Source: Nothopassalora personata
Lineage: Eukaryota > Ascomycota > Dothideomycetes > Mycosphaerellales > Mycosphaerellaceae
Assembly: GCA_033816765.1 (NCBI GenBank)
Contig: CM066287.1
Location: forward strand, 5,146,001-5,210,000
Length of the DNA: 64,000 nucleotides
Direction: 5' to 3'
Part shown: positions 11,965 to 25,197 of the stretch, one piece after another
Position numbering within the stretch: position 1 is the stretch's first letter
Layout of the letters: every line of letters begins with the position of its first letter
Notes under the pieces: generated by a model
The model's database searches: none
Told to the model about the DNA's origin: nothing
Seen by the model: only the letters and a program-made list of their open reading frames with translations
Made by a program: the position numbers and the translations under genes

Positions 11965-14900
11965 GTTTAGGTTACTAGTAATGTCGAGTACTTAGCTTAC
12001 CTTTCGAGGTACTAGAGGGAGGGCCTAGTTTAAAGGTATTATAGGCAATTTAGATGTTTAGGTGTTTAGGGTGTACTACTAGGTAGATATGTTTATCTCC
12101 TCGGATCTAAACTTACTAATAATCCTAGGACGACCGTAGGCCCGTAAGATGCGGCTTACTACCCGTAACTGCGATAATAGTTCGTAGGAGGGGACTATTG
12201 CTAGCCGTAAAGGTGAAAGTATTATGTTTACTACCCTAATTAGTTCGGATAGGTACAAGACCCTTTAAGAACTATTAAAAGCGTCGGGAAATAGAAGGGT
12301 AGGTTAAGTTACGGCGCTTAACCTACCGGAGACTTACTAAAGCCGGATTTAATAAAATTAGTAAGGTTCTCGCACTATCTCGGAGAAACCTCGGACTTTA
12401 ATTTACCGGTCCCGGGACCGGCAAATAGCTATAGTAAGGAAAACGGATACGACTACGACACGACGCATCTATAGGAACCCGGTAAGGCTCTAACGCCTAG
12501 TAACTATTTAGCTTACTTATTAGGTTTACTTAGGAGTGCTAGAATAAAGGAACGAGTTATAGAAATTAGAATAGGCGCGTTTAAGGGATATTCTATTACT
12601 AACGTTTATTTAGTTTAAGGGGATTAGCCCTCCGAGATCTTAAGGCAATCTGCATTAAATGCTTAGGTACAGAAGCAACAAGTAGGCTAACATATAGCTA
12701 ACATTAGGATACCGTAGGTCTTTACGATATATAAGCGTAAGGCGGATAAGAAGAAGCTAGTAGACGTAAGCGTTTACGAGCGCCTAGAATCACGAGTTAA
12801 GGGAGATATAGAATAGAAGCGTAGGGCACTATACCTAGAGTCTAAGATATCTAAAGGACAAGGTCCATTTAACGGGAAGTACTTAACTAAGAAATTCTTA
12901 AGTATAGAGCGAGGTAGCCGGATTACCCTAGAACGGCTTACCTTAATTAAGGTTAGCATTAAGCTATTACTAATAGAAAGGGCCTTATTCGATAAGATGC
13001 TCTATAACCGGGAGGTAGTCCTCGCTTAGGATTTTAGTTATATAAGGCAAATTAGGCACGACGTTATACTACCTTAGAAGATTAATACGGTCCCTTATAA
13101 GCTATAGTAGGCACGCCCTATCCGGTTATACCTAAGTCTTAGGGCAGTTATTAAACGCATAATTAGGGCCCGGATTAAGAACAACATCCTAGAATACTTA
13201 TAGGGGGCATATTCTAATAGCTAGTTCCTAGTCGTAAAGAAAGTTAATGCCTCTAGACGCGATATGCTATATCGGTTAATTAATTTAGCTATGCTCCTAA
13301 ATAAGGTTACTATACGCGATACTAACATTCTACCGGACACGGATAGCTTCTTAGAGGATTTTACCGGGTACCGAGTCGCTTTACTTATAGACCTGTTTTT
13401 AGGTTATAATTAGATCACTTTAGATAAGTCCTACCGGGACTTAATAGCCTTTATAACCCCTCTTAGCCTAGTACGTAATACGACTCTACCTTAAGGAGCT
13501 ACTAATTTAGTTACTTAGTTCGTGCGTACGGTAATCAAGATTCTACTTAATTATATCTAGTATCGAGCGAAGCCGTTTCTCGATAACATCGGTATTAAGG
13601 GACTAACTAAGGACTATAGGAATGTAGAAGTAGAGCCTAGGTTAAGGAAATAGGTCGTTAAGCACATTATTTCCCTAGATCTAGTTCTTACTAACTTAGA
13701 AAGAGCTAGTGCGGTAGTTACTAGAGGCAAATCCTAATAGTTATACGAAAAGCTTAAGATCGTTAGGTACGTTACTAGCCCGGATAGTCGCTATCCTAAC
13801 CTAAAGGTTGTAGCTAAGATCCTAGATTAGCCTACGCCTACCTATATTAAGGAGGTCCGCACCTATATAGGGCTATATATATACTTCCGGATATAGATTC
13901 CGTAGTTTGTTATTATCGCTCGACTAATGTATAAGCTACTAAAGAAGGACGCCGAGTTCACCTAGATAGAAAATAAGCAGTTCTCGAAAGAAGAGGTTAC
14001 TAGATATCTTATGTAGGCTCTAGCCTTAGTTACCCTCTACTACTTACCTAGTGCTAGGTCTATCTTTATCTTAGTTAATGCTAGCGGCACTAGATAGGGA
14101 TGTATCGTTTCTTAAGAATTAATAGACAGTACCCGACGGCGTTACCCGGTGCGGTATAAGAGTAGAATCTAGAACGCGTTAGAATCTAGATATAATGCTA
14201 GTAAGCGGGAATGCCTTAGGGTCCTTAAGGGGCTTAAGAAGATCTAGAGATATGTTACTAGCGTTAATTTTATCCTTAAGGTTAATACTAAGACACTTAT
14301 ATAGTAGCTTAACCGGCCGGCTTCGGACCTATCTAACTCGGCAATAGCCCGGTAGGTCGTATAGATTAGGCTATTTACGTTCGAAGTAAAGCACGTTACG
14401 GGGGCTAGGTACACTAGCCTAGATACCCTATCTCGTAGGCCCTCTATACTTTAGGAACCTATAGAAGCTAACGAAGACGAAGTCGACCGGATAATATATA
14501 ATAAGCTATTCGGGTACCCGGAGCCGGTCGATACCTATCTAGTTAAAATCTAGAAAACACGACATCTCGGGGACTAATATTCTAAAAGCTCTTAGTAACT
14601 TACTTAGGTTATAGAAACTAGGACCCGGCCCGATAGTATTACCCGTACTAAGTACCGGCGGCTAGTAAAGAAGAGCGTTAATTTCTTTATCCGGGATTAA
14701 TTGCTATTCTTCTAGAAGCGCCGAGGAGTACCGTTACAACTTATAATTAACGATAATAAGGCTTAGAAGGAGATCGTTATAGAATGCTATAAGAGACACG
14801 GTTACCGTAGCGCTAAGGTCGTGTATAACCTTATTTCCGATCGGTATTACTAGGACGGGTGCTTCGCCGATGTCTCTACGTAGGTTTAAAGTTATGCTCC

Positions 14901-16230
14901 TTATAGGTTTCGCGAAGGTAACTAGCGCGCTAGTAAGCTTTACTTATCGAGCCCTTAGGTTATTAGTAAGAAGTAGTACTCGGACCCCGTCTAAGTATGT
15001 AAAAATAGATACCTCCTAGTTACGCGCGAAGCACTTAGTAACTAGATCGAGGCTAGAGTAACGAGGGCACCTCCTAGCTCTAAGACGGTTACTAAGTTTC
15101 TATATAAGGATGTCTTCTATAGGTACGGCTACTATACTAAAATTGTGCTTAATAACGCTACGGTTTATACGGCTAAGGTTAAGCGGTTACTCGTAGGACT
15201 TAGTATTTGAAGGATCCGAATATTACCGTACTATCCGTAGTCTAATGCTCCGGTCGAGGTTAGACACCGTCCGATTCTTATAGCGTTAGTAAAGCTTATA
15301 AGGAACATATACCGCGGATAGGAGTAATAGGTACCCGCTATATTATAGGCTAATAGGACCACGACCTGTCGTACTACTAGAATAACGCTAGCTTAGGTCC
15401 TATATAGCTATCGTACGATTCTACTAATTAAGGTTAAGTACCCGACGTAGGCTAATTATTAATAGGGATCGGTAAGGACGACTAAGGACCTACTTACTAT
15501 ACGTGCGCGTTAACTCTAGGCTCGAGACCTTAGTTTAGAAGAGCTACATGCTCGAAAAAAGCGACTAAGAGAACTTAGTAAGGACTACTTTAATTCTTAC
15601 CGGAATGTTAACTTTATTAGTTTCTAGAAGGGCGACCTTATTATGAGATTTAACAAGCTATATAAGGATAACTTCTCACGCAAAATCGGTTACCGATAGC
15701 AAGGTCTATATCGGGTGCTTAGTGTCTCTAGGGAATTTAGTACCTATATTCTTAAGAAACTTAATAGTACGCTAATAAAGGGTGTTTAGGCACGAGAAAA
15801 CCTTAAGCTAGTTCTAGAGCTTCGCCCGGATAATATAGGAGTACTAAGCTTAGATAATAGGATCGATCTCGTAATAGGGGAGGGAGAAGTCGCTAATAGC
15901 GTCGCTAATAGCGAAGACAGTAGTAATTCGAACGAGATCGAGCCTATCGCCGATAAAGAGGTGCTACCTATAGGAGTTAACGAAAGGGGATCGGATCCTA
16001 AACCGAAATCTAAGAAGCTATAGGTTAGGCCTTATAACCTTTCTATAGCCGAAGTTTCACAGTTTAGTAGGATCGAGGCTAAGAACTAATTAGTTAGCAA
16101 TAGCGTACGGAGTTCACTTCCCTTAGGCATATGTTACGTATGCTCTTTAGTTTATTAAGCTAATTCGGTTATCTAGACTTTACTTTATAGGATGTTCTTA
16201 CCTTAGGTAGACCTTAGTTAGTAGAGTTAT
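11965..16230 (+). pseudogene. Element G: divergent Ty3-like Pol fragment (RIP-inactivated)
   Basis: A plus-strand Pol of a different lineage from A-C and F. A protease-like segment lies near 12,060-12,180 (LLIILGRPQ). RT spans about 13,090-14,000, with KPFLDNIGIKG at about 13,570-13,605 in place of the FLDDI(G)VKG seen in a group of fungal Ty3-like elements; the second Asp is changed by a TG-to-TA event. RNase H follows (VNASG near 14,085) and an integrase region at about 14,700-15,400. Stops are TAG/TAA. No LTR pair was found; the left end abuts truncated H and the right end meets the palindrome at 16,231. Confidence 0.7.
12401..12426. repeat. GC-rich palindrome, copy 2 (inside element G)
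   Basis: ATTTACCGGTCCC followed by its reverse complement with one mismatch (C at 12,422 for T). It lies inside the Pol region of G. Its flanks do not resemble those of the other copies. Confidence 0.8.
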
Positions 16231-16256
16231 ATTTACCGGTCCCGGGACCGGTAAAT
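16231..16256. repeat. GC-rich palindrome, copy 3 (perfect)
   Basis: A perfect 26-bp palindrome made of ATTTACCGGTCCC and its reverse complement. The next ~30 bp (TAAATTGGATTACGTAA...) resemble, allowing for RIP, the sequence on the inner side of the copy at 48,762-48,787 read on the other strand. The two could therefore be terminal inverted repeats of element E. Confidence 0.8.
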
Positions 16257-17428
16257 TGGATTACGTAATAGTATAGTATACCTCTATCGAATACTTACCT
16301 AGGTAGTTACTAGCACTAGTTTTCGGTTATATGTAGGGTTATCGGACCTTTAGTATAACCTTAATAGCACTACTCTTACTACTTATAAGACCGGTCTCGG
16401 TACTACTGCCTTATAACGGTTATAGGGATATACGCTAAGAGGCATACTTAAGCGTAGCTCTCTACCTACTACTTCCTCTCTTTTTCTTTAAACACTAACA
16501 CTATCTAACTACTACTATATACATTAGACGGTTCTTTAGCCTCTCTCTTTACGACCTTAACCTTCTTTAAAGCCCCCTACCCTAACATTAAGCTTTTAAA
16601 GCTTACTAACACTCTAGAGTAGTACTACGAGATAGCTAACTCTTACGATCTTACTACTAGCGAATCCTAGTTATTATAGCTTTAGCTAGTCCTTCGTTAC
16701 GCCCGGCTAGTTCGAGTATAGCGCTTACTAGTACTGTTACTAGGCTTACCCGCCTACCTTAGACCTTGTTCGAGTCCCTTCGTCTACCGGATAACGTTAA
16801 GCATGTCCTTACTAACACGAACACGCCGAAGTCCGCCGCTAATGTTATGTTCCGGGAGCTTAGTCCTTAGAAGCGGGTTAAGGTATTAAAGGACTTCTAT
16901 AAGGGCTTCGAGAAGGTATTCGAAGACTACTCCGTCTAGGTTAACCTATTTTTTAAGGAAGTTAAGAACGGCATAGGTAAGAGCTATAAGGATAAATTCC
17001 TTAGTAATAAGAAGCTTAATGTCTTATTTCCTATCGTTAGTAAGATTCGTAAGACCGGTTTAGAGATTCGTAATCGTAAGAAGACTCTTCGAGCTACGCT
17101 TACCCGCTACTAGCTATAGTAGATAGATAATAAGATTCTTAATCGACGTATTATCTCCGAGCTTTATAGTACTAATAGCGGGCGCCGCTAGTTCACGGCC
17201 TTTATTAATAAGTACCTAGACTATAGTAGGGCTATTAGTAGAATTTAGAGGGCATTAATCTAGCGTATAAGGATCGGCCGTAAGGGTATAGATCGTAAGC
17301 GAATTCTAGAGCCTAGTAATCTTACCCGGTGCAATAGGGAGGCTAAAGCACGTAGCATTAATCCGTAGTCGGCTAAGATTAGGGAGATCATTAGAAGACA
17401 CCGCCTAGCCGTCTATAAGGATAGCCTT
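16257..17428 (+). mobile_element. Element E, segment 1 (unidentified element)
   Basis: The first ~500 bp are non-coding and pyrimidine-rich. From about 16,740 a plus-strand frame interrupted only by TAG/TAA runs to 17,428, coding a Lys/Arg-rich protein (for example LKDFYKGFEKVFEDY, IRNRKKTLRATLTRY). No RT, integrase, DDE or helicase motif is recognised. The segment is cut by element F with TSD gcctt (17,424-17,428 and 38,457-38,461) and resumes at 38,462. Confidence 0.5.
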
Positions 17429-17590
17429 TATTACGGGTAAACGACGTATATACTAAAGTTCTATAAAGTTTATAATAAGTTCGATATAGAAGAAAGGGGA
17501 AGTTACACGCTGTCCGAAGAAAAGGTGTCGGAAAGCAATCCGAACGTATAGGCGTAGCCTATGCTAAGAAATAGGGGCCCGCCCCTTATA
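17429..17590 (-). repeat. 3' LTR of element F (left copy)
   Basis: As written on the plus strand it begins TATTACGGGTAAACG (RIP form of TGTTACGGG) and ends GCCCCTTATA (RIP form of ...TTACA). It matches 38,295-38,456 with scattered transitions and small changes. Confidence 0.88.
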
Positions 17591-18950
17591 CTACCTCCCC
17601 CCCTTCTACCTTCGCCGCCTCTAGCCCTAGCTCCGCCCTATAGATACCGGCCGCGTACGTATTTACGCCGGCGTTCCCTATTATCCTACCTAGAGCCTAT
17701 TGTCCTAGCTGTTTTTATTAGGCTCGTAATAGGAAGTGCCCGAGCTACTCTTCCTTATTGTCTAGCCCCGCTAACGTCGAGGCTAAGTATTATCGCCTAG
17801 GTAAGTGTAAGGTTTACTATTGTCTAATAAGTGATAATAGCTATTGTTACATATAAATAATAGGAACCTAGAATATATCTTTAGGTTCTCGTTCTCTTTT
17901 TCTTTCTCTCTTTTCCTTATTACCTACCGTAAGCGTAAGTCGCCCCTCCCCCTCCCCCTAGCTAAGCTTCTTTAGCCTTAGGGGCATACGGTTACGCATC
18001 TTATACCTATCGCTTAGGCAGCCGACGTTTTCCCTACGGGTTCCGACAGATACTAATAGTATACCGTAAATAGAAACCACTACTACTATATCTCCTATTA
18101 ATACTATTAAGTAAGTCCGAATAAATTCCTACGGAGACCGACGTATTCTAACCGGAACGTAGCATAAAATGGCCTAACGCCGTATCTACTACGTCCCCTA
18201 CGCCTCTACTAGCGTAGACTACGTCTCCTAGTATATAAGTACCGGCCTCCGCTACATTCTTATTAGGGTCCGCTAATTATTATTAGGGTGTAACCGTACG
18301 CGCCTACTAGGCCTATAATACTAATCGTAAGCATTACGAGGACATGTATATACTACGCGGACCCCGAAGGAAAATTATCGCTAACCGCGCGTTTTAGGCC
18401 GGAGCTCGCCTACGCCACCTACGCTAAGTGGACCCGCGCTACTAACTAGAACCGCGCGTAAGTATCCTCCCCGGCGGCCTCCGCGGCTTTTCTATAGGCT
18501 TACGGTCTTTTAGCGACGACGCTCGTACTAAGCTCCGCGCCGTCCTTAAAGCCTAGAAGGCTTTAAAGCCTCTCTAGCGTACTAGCGTACTCTCCCGGTA
18601 AGTTTCCCCGGCCCCCGCGTCTTTATACGCGCTTATCAATTCCTTTAGTACGGTCGCCGCTAAGGTTATAGGTACTATAGCTAATACCTAGCTTACCTTT
18701 AAGTAGACGTATATACTACGGGGCCCGTTATAAAACTATCGCTAACCGACTCTTTAGTCCCGGGGGCGCCCTACGCGACCTCTAGCTAGGTTAGTACCGC
18801 GTGCGTTAGGCCTCGGCCTCCTCTAACTAGCCTTCGGGCACCCTCGTCTTTCGCGCGGGCCGCGACCGGGCTATTATAGTATGTAGCTATCTTAAAAGAG
18901 ATTAGGCTCCGCTAATTTTACGGCGGACGCCGCTAAAATAAAATGTTCTT
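17591..18950. other. 3' untranslated/accessory region of element F with internal duplication
   Basis: This 1.3 kb between the F Pol end and its LTR has no recognised domain. A plus-strand stretch 17,561-17,800 is open for 79 codons but Pro/Leu-rich, without family match. Sequences at about 18,343-18,405 and 18,708-18,760 (TATATACTACG...TATCGCTAACCG) are imperfect direct repeats about 365 bp apart. By position it corresponds to the antisense-ORF region of A-C. A plus-strand frame near 18,178-18,500 (MAQRRIYY...) is broken by TAG/TAA and is only a weak candidate for a counterpart. Confidence 0.4.
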
Positions 18951-21900
18951 AAACTTACCTATACCTTCTTACTTCTCTCTATCTCCTAAAAAGACTCCCT
19001 AACCTAAAAGAAACGCCTACCCTTTCCTAAACGCCTATATCTACGCTAAATCCCTAGTAATCCTTACCTTTTTGCCGTTTCCCCCTTCTTTTTGTATCCT
19101 ATGCCTCCTTTAGTCCGTTATGCGTTATTAGGTTACTATATTTCCTCTCGAAGTTATCCGCGGCTACTATGTCCGCGAGGTACCCTAATAGTTTCTATAT
19201 AGGCTTATAGTATCCGGTCTATTTTACTAGGACTTTACGTACTCGGCCTCTACCTCTATCCTTAGTTCTAGCGTAAAGGATCTCTTCTACCTACTACTCT
19301 TCGTAAGACTTAATTATAATAGGGTCCGGCTATTTGTTATCGATCTCCTATCTAGGTAAGGGGTCTTAGCTTATAGGTCGTAGCAAGTTAGGATAGAAGA
19401 CCGGGTAGATCCCGTCGGGGATCCTAGATAAGCGTATAGATAACGGCGAGATCACTTCTACTACCGTATACTTTACGTGTCTATAGTCGAGGCTCTTCTT
19501 TAGTTGTGTAGTAACATAGTTACGTAGATCTAGCTAAACTTTATTACCTATACGATAGATTAGTACGGGCTTCCTATTCTAGTTAGCGTAGTCCTCCTAT
19601 TTTTAGGCGGCTTCCGCTATACTCGCCTAATATAGGTCCGTAATCTTTTACATCCTTTCTACAAATAGCGTTACCCGTTACGCGGCGTCTAACGAAGAAG
19701 TCTCTAGATCCGGTTATAACCAAACGGGTAATAGTGCCTCGTATCTATATACCGCGAAGAAGGGGCTTATTCCTAGCCTAGCGTAATACCGCGCGTTTAG
19801 AGCAAGTTGTGCCGTAGGGAGCTAGCGTTTCTAGTCGGACTACTTATAGTTAATGTAGTTACGAAGGTAAGCCTAGACTTCCTAGTTTAATCGTTCCGGG
19901 CCTCCGTCGGTTTATAGGTAGTAAGCGGAGCTAAGCCTCTATTTTATACCGGTTAAACGATAGAAGGTCCTCTAGAAGGTACTCGTCTAGTTAGTACCCC
20001 GGTTACTCGTAATAGCTTAAGGTAGGCTATAGTATCTTACCTAGTAGTCTAAGAACCTTTCGGCGTAGTCCTCGGCCTTTATAGTAGATATCGCTTCTAA
20101 AACGACGGTCTTACTTAGTCGATCCTTAATTACCTAGAGGTAAGTGTTCCCTTACGACTCGGGCATGTCCGTTATAAAATCTATCGAGATCTCCTAGAAG
20201 AATCGGTCGGGGACCGGTAAGGGTTATAGGAGGCCGTGTTTTTATTCCCTCTATACCTTATTCCTACCGTAGTAGTTATAGTTCCTTAAAAACTACCTTA
20301 CGTACTTAGACTATAGGGGCTAGTAGAAGTTACGACTTAGTATCGATACTATAGAGTCCCGGCTAGGGTGGCCGTATACCGTAAATCGTGCACGGATTAG
20401 ATTAGCTTAGTTCGAAGGGTGTCGTTCTATAGGATCGCTATGTCCGCCTCCTTATAGTCGGACTCCGTAGAACTAGGAGCTCTAGGTACCTAAATCCTAC
20501 CGCGGTAGCGAAGATACCCGTTACGGTCGATGCTATAGTTACCTACTTATACCTTAAGTTTTACCTCGCTAGGAAGTAAACGCGCTCCTACCTTAATCGC
20601 GCGGTGTACCGCTTAGAACGTACTATCCTTCTCGATAGTTCTTTCCTAGAGGTCGTTTAGCTCTTAGTCTTAGAAGGGTCTTAGTAGTACGCCCGGTAAA
20701 TCCGCCTCTTCTACGGCGGATAGTCCTTTAAACTACGTAGCTAAGATTCGTACTAACGAAACCTTTATAGTAGAGCTAGCGTCTACTACTACCTCGCTTC
20801 CCCCCTTTAAGCCCGGCTAATTCTTTACGATGTCCGGTTTAAGAAACCTACGATACCGTAATAACTTATCGTCCTACCTAAGCGTGTCCTACTCCCTTCG
20901 AGAAAGGGCGTCCGGTATAATCGCCTTAGTACCCGGCCTATATACTAGTAAAAACTAGAATTTTGTAACTTCCTTAACCTACCGGATCTACCGTTCGGAA
21001 AGCTATCTCTTCGTTATAAAGTATTCTAGGTTCTTATAGTCCGTCTAGATTATAAAGGGCCTATATGTTTTTAACTCGGGAGCCTATTCTTTAAGATAGG
21101 ACACTACCGCGAGTATCTCCTTATCGTGAATGTCGTAGTTAATCTTAGCCTTATTAAGCTTCTTCGAGTAGAATCCTACTAGTTTTACGACTCCGTCCTT
21201 TTCTTATAGGAGGGCGCCTCTAAGCGTAAAGCCGCTATAGTCCGTCTCTAAAAAGGTAGGGAGCTCCGGGTTCTAGTAGGCTAAAACTAGTGCTTTATAG
21301 TACTTATCCTTTAGGGCCTTAAACGCATTAGCCTAACGATCTCCCTAGGAAAACACCTTATTCTTACCGGTTAGCGACGTTAAGGGCTCGGCGAGCTTTA
21401 AATAGTTTAGAATAAACATCCGATAGTAGTTCGCGAAGCCTAAGAAACGCCGCACTTCCTTCTAGGTAACTAGTGCCTTCTAGTCCTTTACTACTACTAC
21501 CTTCTCGGGGTCGGGTCCTACTCCTCTCCCGTCGGTATATATAATAAACCTAAGGTACTTAACCTTCTTCTATACGAACTTATACTTCCCTAGATCTAGG
21601 AATAGGCCTCCGTCCTAAAGCTTCTAGAGTACGATACGAACCTTCTAGAAATAGTCCTCTTTTGTTCCGTCGGAGTAAATAACGACGTCGTTAGCGTAGG
21701 CCGAGGCAAAGTCGTCTAGGTAGTCCCGTAACAAACTATTAATGTACTGCTAGAATGTTATAGGGGCCCCGGATAAACCGAACGGGTATACTAGCTACTC
21801 CTATAGACCGAAGCCGTCTTATACTCTTCGCCTCGAGCTATCCGGAGGTAATAGAATGCGGTAATAACGTTAACCTTCGTAATCTATCTAGCGCCCGTTA

Positions 21901-23058
21901 GGTTCCGAATAGTTTCCGGGATTAATAGTAGCGGATAACGGTCCTACTTAGTAATTAAGTTTAATACTCTATAATTGTAGTAGAACCTAAGTCCTCCCCC
22001 GGGCTTCTTTACGAACAAGACGGGAGCCGCCGCTTCTAAGGTAGAAGGGCGAATATACCCCTTCCGCTATAGTTCCGTTAGTAACTTCCGGAGGATAAGT
22101 AGCTCGTCTTTAGACATGCTATAGAGCGGTCTCTAGAGCAATAGTTCCGGGCTTCCGTCGGCTTTCGTCCGTATCTCGATCTTATAGTTAAGGTCGCCAC
22201 GGTATAGAGCTAGTTTATTAGCTTCCCTAGTAGAAAATAGCGGTAATATATTCTAAAGTTCTAGAGGTAAGCCCTTCTTAAGTTCCTCTCGCGTAGGCGG
22301 CTCCTTCTTACTAAGGGCTTTCTTAATATCTTCTACGGTTACCGCGGCAATCGTAGCGAAACGCTTACCCGACTCGTGTTCTTCGTAGTTACGCCCTTCG
22401 GGTACCTATTTCTTTACTAAGCTATAGTAGTACCGGCGCTTTTTAGGCGTAGTCCGGATCTAATTATGCGCCTTCTACGGGTTCCCTAGGATTATAGGGA
22501 AGTCTAGATTAGGCACGACGTAAGCATAAACTACCTAGGGGATCCTAGCAATTTCTATACGGAAGGCGACTACTCCTTCGATCGAGTTCCGTATCGCCTT
22601 CGTAAACCCTATAGCCTTACGGCTCTTATTACTAATATACGTAAGACCGAGGCCTTTCGCTAGGTCTCCGTTAATTATAGCGTAGTATATATATCCTTTA
22701 TCGATAAGGGTAAACGTTCCGTAACTTTCGTTTAGGAGTACGTCGGTATATATAAGATTCCTATTTATAGAACTCTTAACTACGTTCTACCCCTTTACTA
22801 GTGCTTCTTTATGTCCTAGTTCTAGCTTTCGACTAGGATCTAGTCTTTTTCTATCTCTTCGGGATCCGACTTAAACCCGTCGTCCTCTAGGATCGGCGCG
22901 ACCGAGGCCGCGTTAATCCTAGTAGGATTAACTACTACGGCGTACGGGCAATCCTTTACTCGATATCCGCTCGCTCTATAGCGGAAGTAGAGCTATTCTT
23001 AGCGCCTACGATCTCTCTTAGCGGTATCTACCTATTTTACTCTATACCTACCTTTATC
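18951..23058 (-). pseudogene. Pol of element F: PR-RT-RNaseH-IN (RIP-inactivated)
   Basis: Reading leftwards from 23,058: a leader and protease-like part near 22,650 (the Asp-Ser/Thr-Gly triad is not intact), RT with [11 protein letters not shown] and catalytic YADD at about 21,680, RNase H with ETDYSGF near 21,240 and ITKRQLSERQ, then integrase through about 19,000. In-frame stops are TAG/TAA. The RT style (PGGGLR, YADD, VYSDG) matches common ascomycete Ty3 elements, and is closer to D than to A-C. C inserted at its junction with Gag (TSD ctcct at 23,059-23,063). Confidence 0.8.
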
Positions 23059-23063
23059 CTCCT

Positions 23064-23525
23064 TATTAGGTTTAGTATAACCTAATAATATTACAAGTTA
23101 AGAGACAAGCTCAATCGGGTTTATTCTCGGGCCGATAGGAAGTCGAGGGAGAGTAATAAAGTAGTAGCTATCTTGTCTTGTAAAGACTAAGTAGTAGTAA
23201 GGTAGAGGTTAGGTTATGGTGTATTCTAAATAGTAATATTAAACAGTGAGTTAAACGCCTCGAAGCTATAAGGGATTCTTAGCGTTCCTAAATATAAAGG
23301 AAATTATTATTAATCTACTCTAATCTATTAATCTGCTTTATAGATTATATAGAGCAATAGATCAATTAGTGTCGTACTCTATTCTAATCTATTAATCTAC
23401 TTTATAGATCATACAGAGTAATAGATTACTCTACGGTAGCTGTACCTTTCCGGCTATAGTTACGCCTACTTAACTATAGAGGCTCTAATTAGTCGCTAAG
23501 CATTAGCTTAATTAGACCCGTAATA
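23064..23525 (-). repeat. 3' LTR of element C (left copy)
   Basis: On the plus strand it runs from TATTAGG (RIP form of TGTTAGG) to CCCGTAATA. It contains a ~65-bp unit repeated twice at about 23,308-23,430 (CTAATCTATTAATCTGCTTTA). The shared promoter block, read on the minus strand, lies at 23,251-23,301. Confidence 0.9.
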
Positions 23526-23619
23526 CTATCCCCCTCTTAGCTTAGCTCGCTACGAGCTTAGGTTATAGTCCTGCCGCCTTGTCCCTTCGTTTAGTATTCT
23601 TGTTTATGTCTTCCTTAAT

Positions 23620-24078
23620 ATACTAAAGGCTCCTTCTTCCTCGAGTACCTCTCGTCGTCTTAAGTTAGCGGAAACCATTAATAACTTCGGAGAAATAATA
23701 GTGCAGTCCTATTCTAACTATCGGGCGCATTCGCGGGTATGTAAGGTATACGTGTTATCGGGGCGGTACAATAAGTATGTTCGTCGAAACATCCGTTATA
23801 ATGTAAAGGTATCGCGTTCCGAGTTCGATCGCCTTATTAGTAAAAAGAAGAAATTGCAGCGGTAGATAAAGGAAGCCCGCGAGGCTTAAGAGCGTGCTCG
23901 CGAGGCCCTAAATACTGCGTATATAAAGGAAGAACGGTTACGTAGGTAGATAGAGCTCGTAGATTAGAGAGCTAACAAGGCTATTACCGTAGAGTCGGCG
24001 AACCTATTAGAGCTAGAGTAGGAGGAGTTAGCGGACTTCTACCTAGCTCCTAACACTTAGAATCTTTTAGTCGACTAA
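23620..24078 (+). pseudogene. Antisense accessory ORF of element C: Cys-motif plus charged helix protein
   Basis: On the strand opposite C pol, a 153-codon frame runs from an ATA (a RIP product of ATG) at 23,620 to TAA at 24,078, interrupted by TAG/TAA only. It codes a Ser-rich start, a basic part, and a motif equivalent to CX2CX6C in which all three Cys codons now read TAC or TAT (Tyr). NVKVSRSEFDRL follows, then a long charged stretch (KEAREA, RAREALNTAYIKEERLR). It matches the order in A and B, with RSEFDRL corresponding to B's RPE(stop)ERL. Function unknown. Confidence 0.6.
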
Positions 24079-24129
24079 GGTTATAATGTCTCCTCCGATT
24101 TCTAGTTGCATAGTCCTCCTTCTCTTCAA

Positions 24130-25197
24130 GGTTCTTCCGGTACTAGAAATACTCTATTAGAAGTAGCCGGCAGTTCTTAAGGTTTCTTTCTAGTTCCTAG
24201 GTATTTTCTAATTCGTCGTATCCTTTCTATTTAATAAGGTATCGCTAACCTTTCTTATCTAGGATTTTTTCGACTTCGAATTCGTTTTCTACTTCTAGCT
24301 CGAAATGGAAGCTTTCCTAGTAGGGTGTTTCGGCGTCTACGGGTTCTAACTTAGAGATGTAGAAGACTAGGTGGATTTTTGCGTTAGGTAGCAGCCGTAG
24401 ACGGTAGTTAACTAGTCCTATAACTTTATCGATGAAAAATAGTCCGACCTTAACGTAATCTAGTTTCTTAGTCTATCTTCTTATTCTTAAGTTTTTTATA
24501 AGGAGATAGACCTTATCCCCCTTTTTTAGTAGAGGTACCATTTTTCTCGTGTCTTGCCGTTACTAAGACAGTTTATGTTATGCATCTTCGATCGCCTTAC
24601 GTGTTTCTTTATGCACTTCCTTAAGAGTGTCCGTCGTTACGATCGCTCTTTCGGCTTATAGGTAGGATCTAGGTGTTCCGAATAGGTTAGGATCTTTACT
24701 AAAGTTTGTATAGAATAGTGTCGTTAAAGTTGTCTCCGATTTGTAGTTGTTTAGTACAATCTATGCTATTAGCAGTAATAAAACCTAATTGTCTTATACG
24801 TAGTTAATATAGTGTCGTAGGTATTACTCGAGTGTTTAATTTATCCTCTCCGTTTGTCCGTCTATTTCCGGATAATATGCTATTAATAGCTTATATCTTA
24901 TTCTAATCGTTCCTATAAGCGTTTTCTAGTGGTTCGATGTAAATAGCTTATCTCTATCCGTTATGAACGTTTAAGGGAATCCGCAGTATCGGATAAGTCT
25001 ATCTAGTACGAGGTATCCGAGCTACTCTACATTATATGTCTCTAATGTAGGAATAAAGTATACGTATTTTGTAAGTCTATTAATTATAACTAGTATTATG
25101 TCGTATAGTTATTTCGTAACTTAGTCTCTTAACGGTAGGAGTTTCGTAATAAAGTCTATTATAACTTCGTCCTATAGTCTCGTCGGTAGTGTCCTAA
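24130..25197 (-). pseudogene. Element C Pol, C-terminal part (integrase end and chromodomain)
   Basis: The minus-strand translation aligns with the C-terminal third of B Pol: the end of integrase (TDGQTE-type motif near 24,860), the PLLKEGDKVYL-type linker near 24,520 and the chromodomain near 24,230. After the chromodomain it diverges from B and carries no tRNA-like sequence. The other part of the gene lies at 32,210-34,504, separated by element B. Confidence 0.8.

Noticed and set aside
12774..12959. Short minus-strand frame in element G
   Set aside because: Lies opposite the broken Pol frame; no domain and no homologous frame in other elements.
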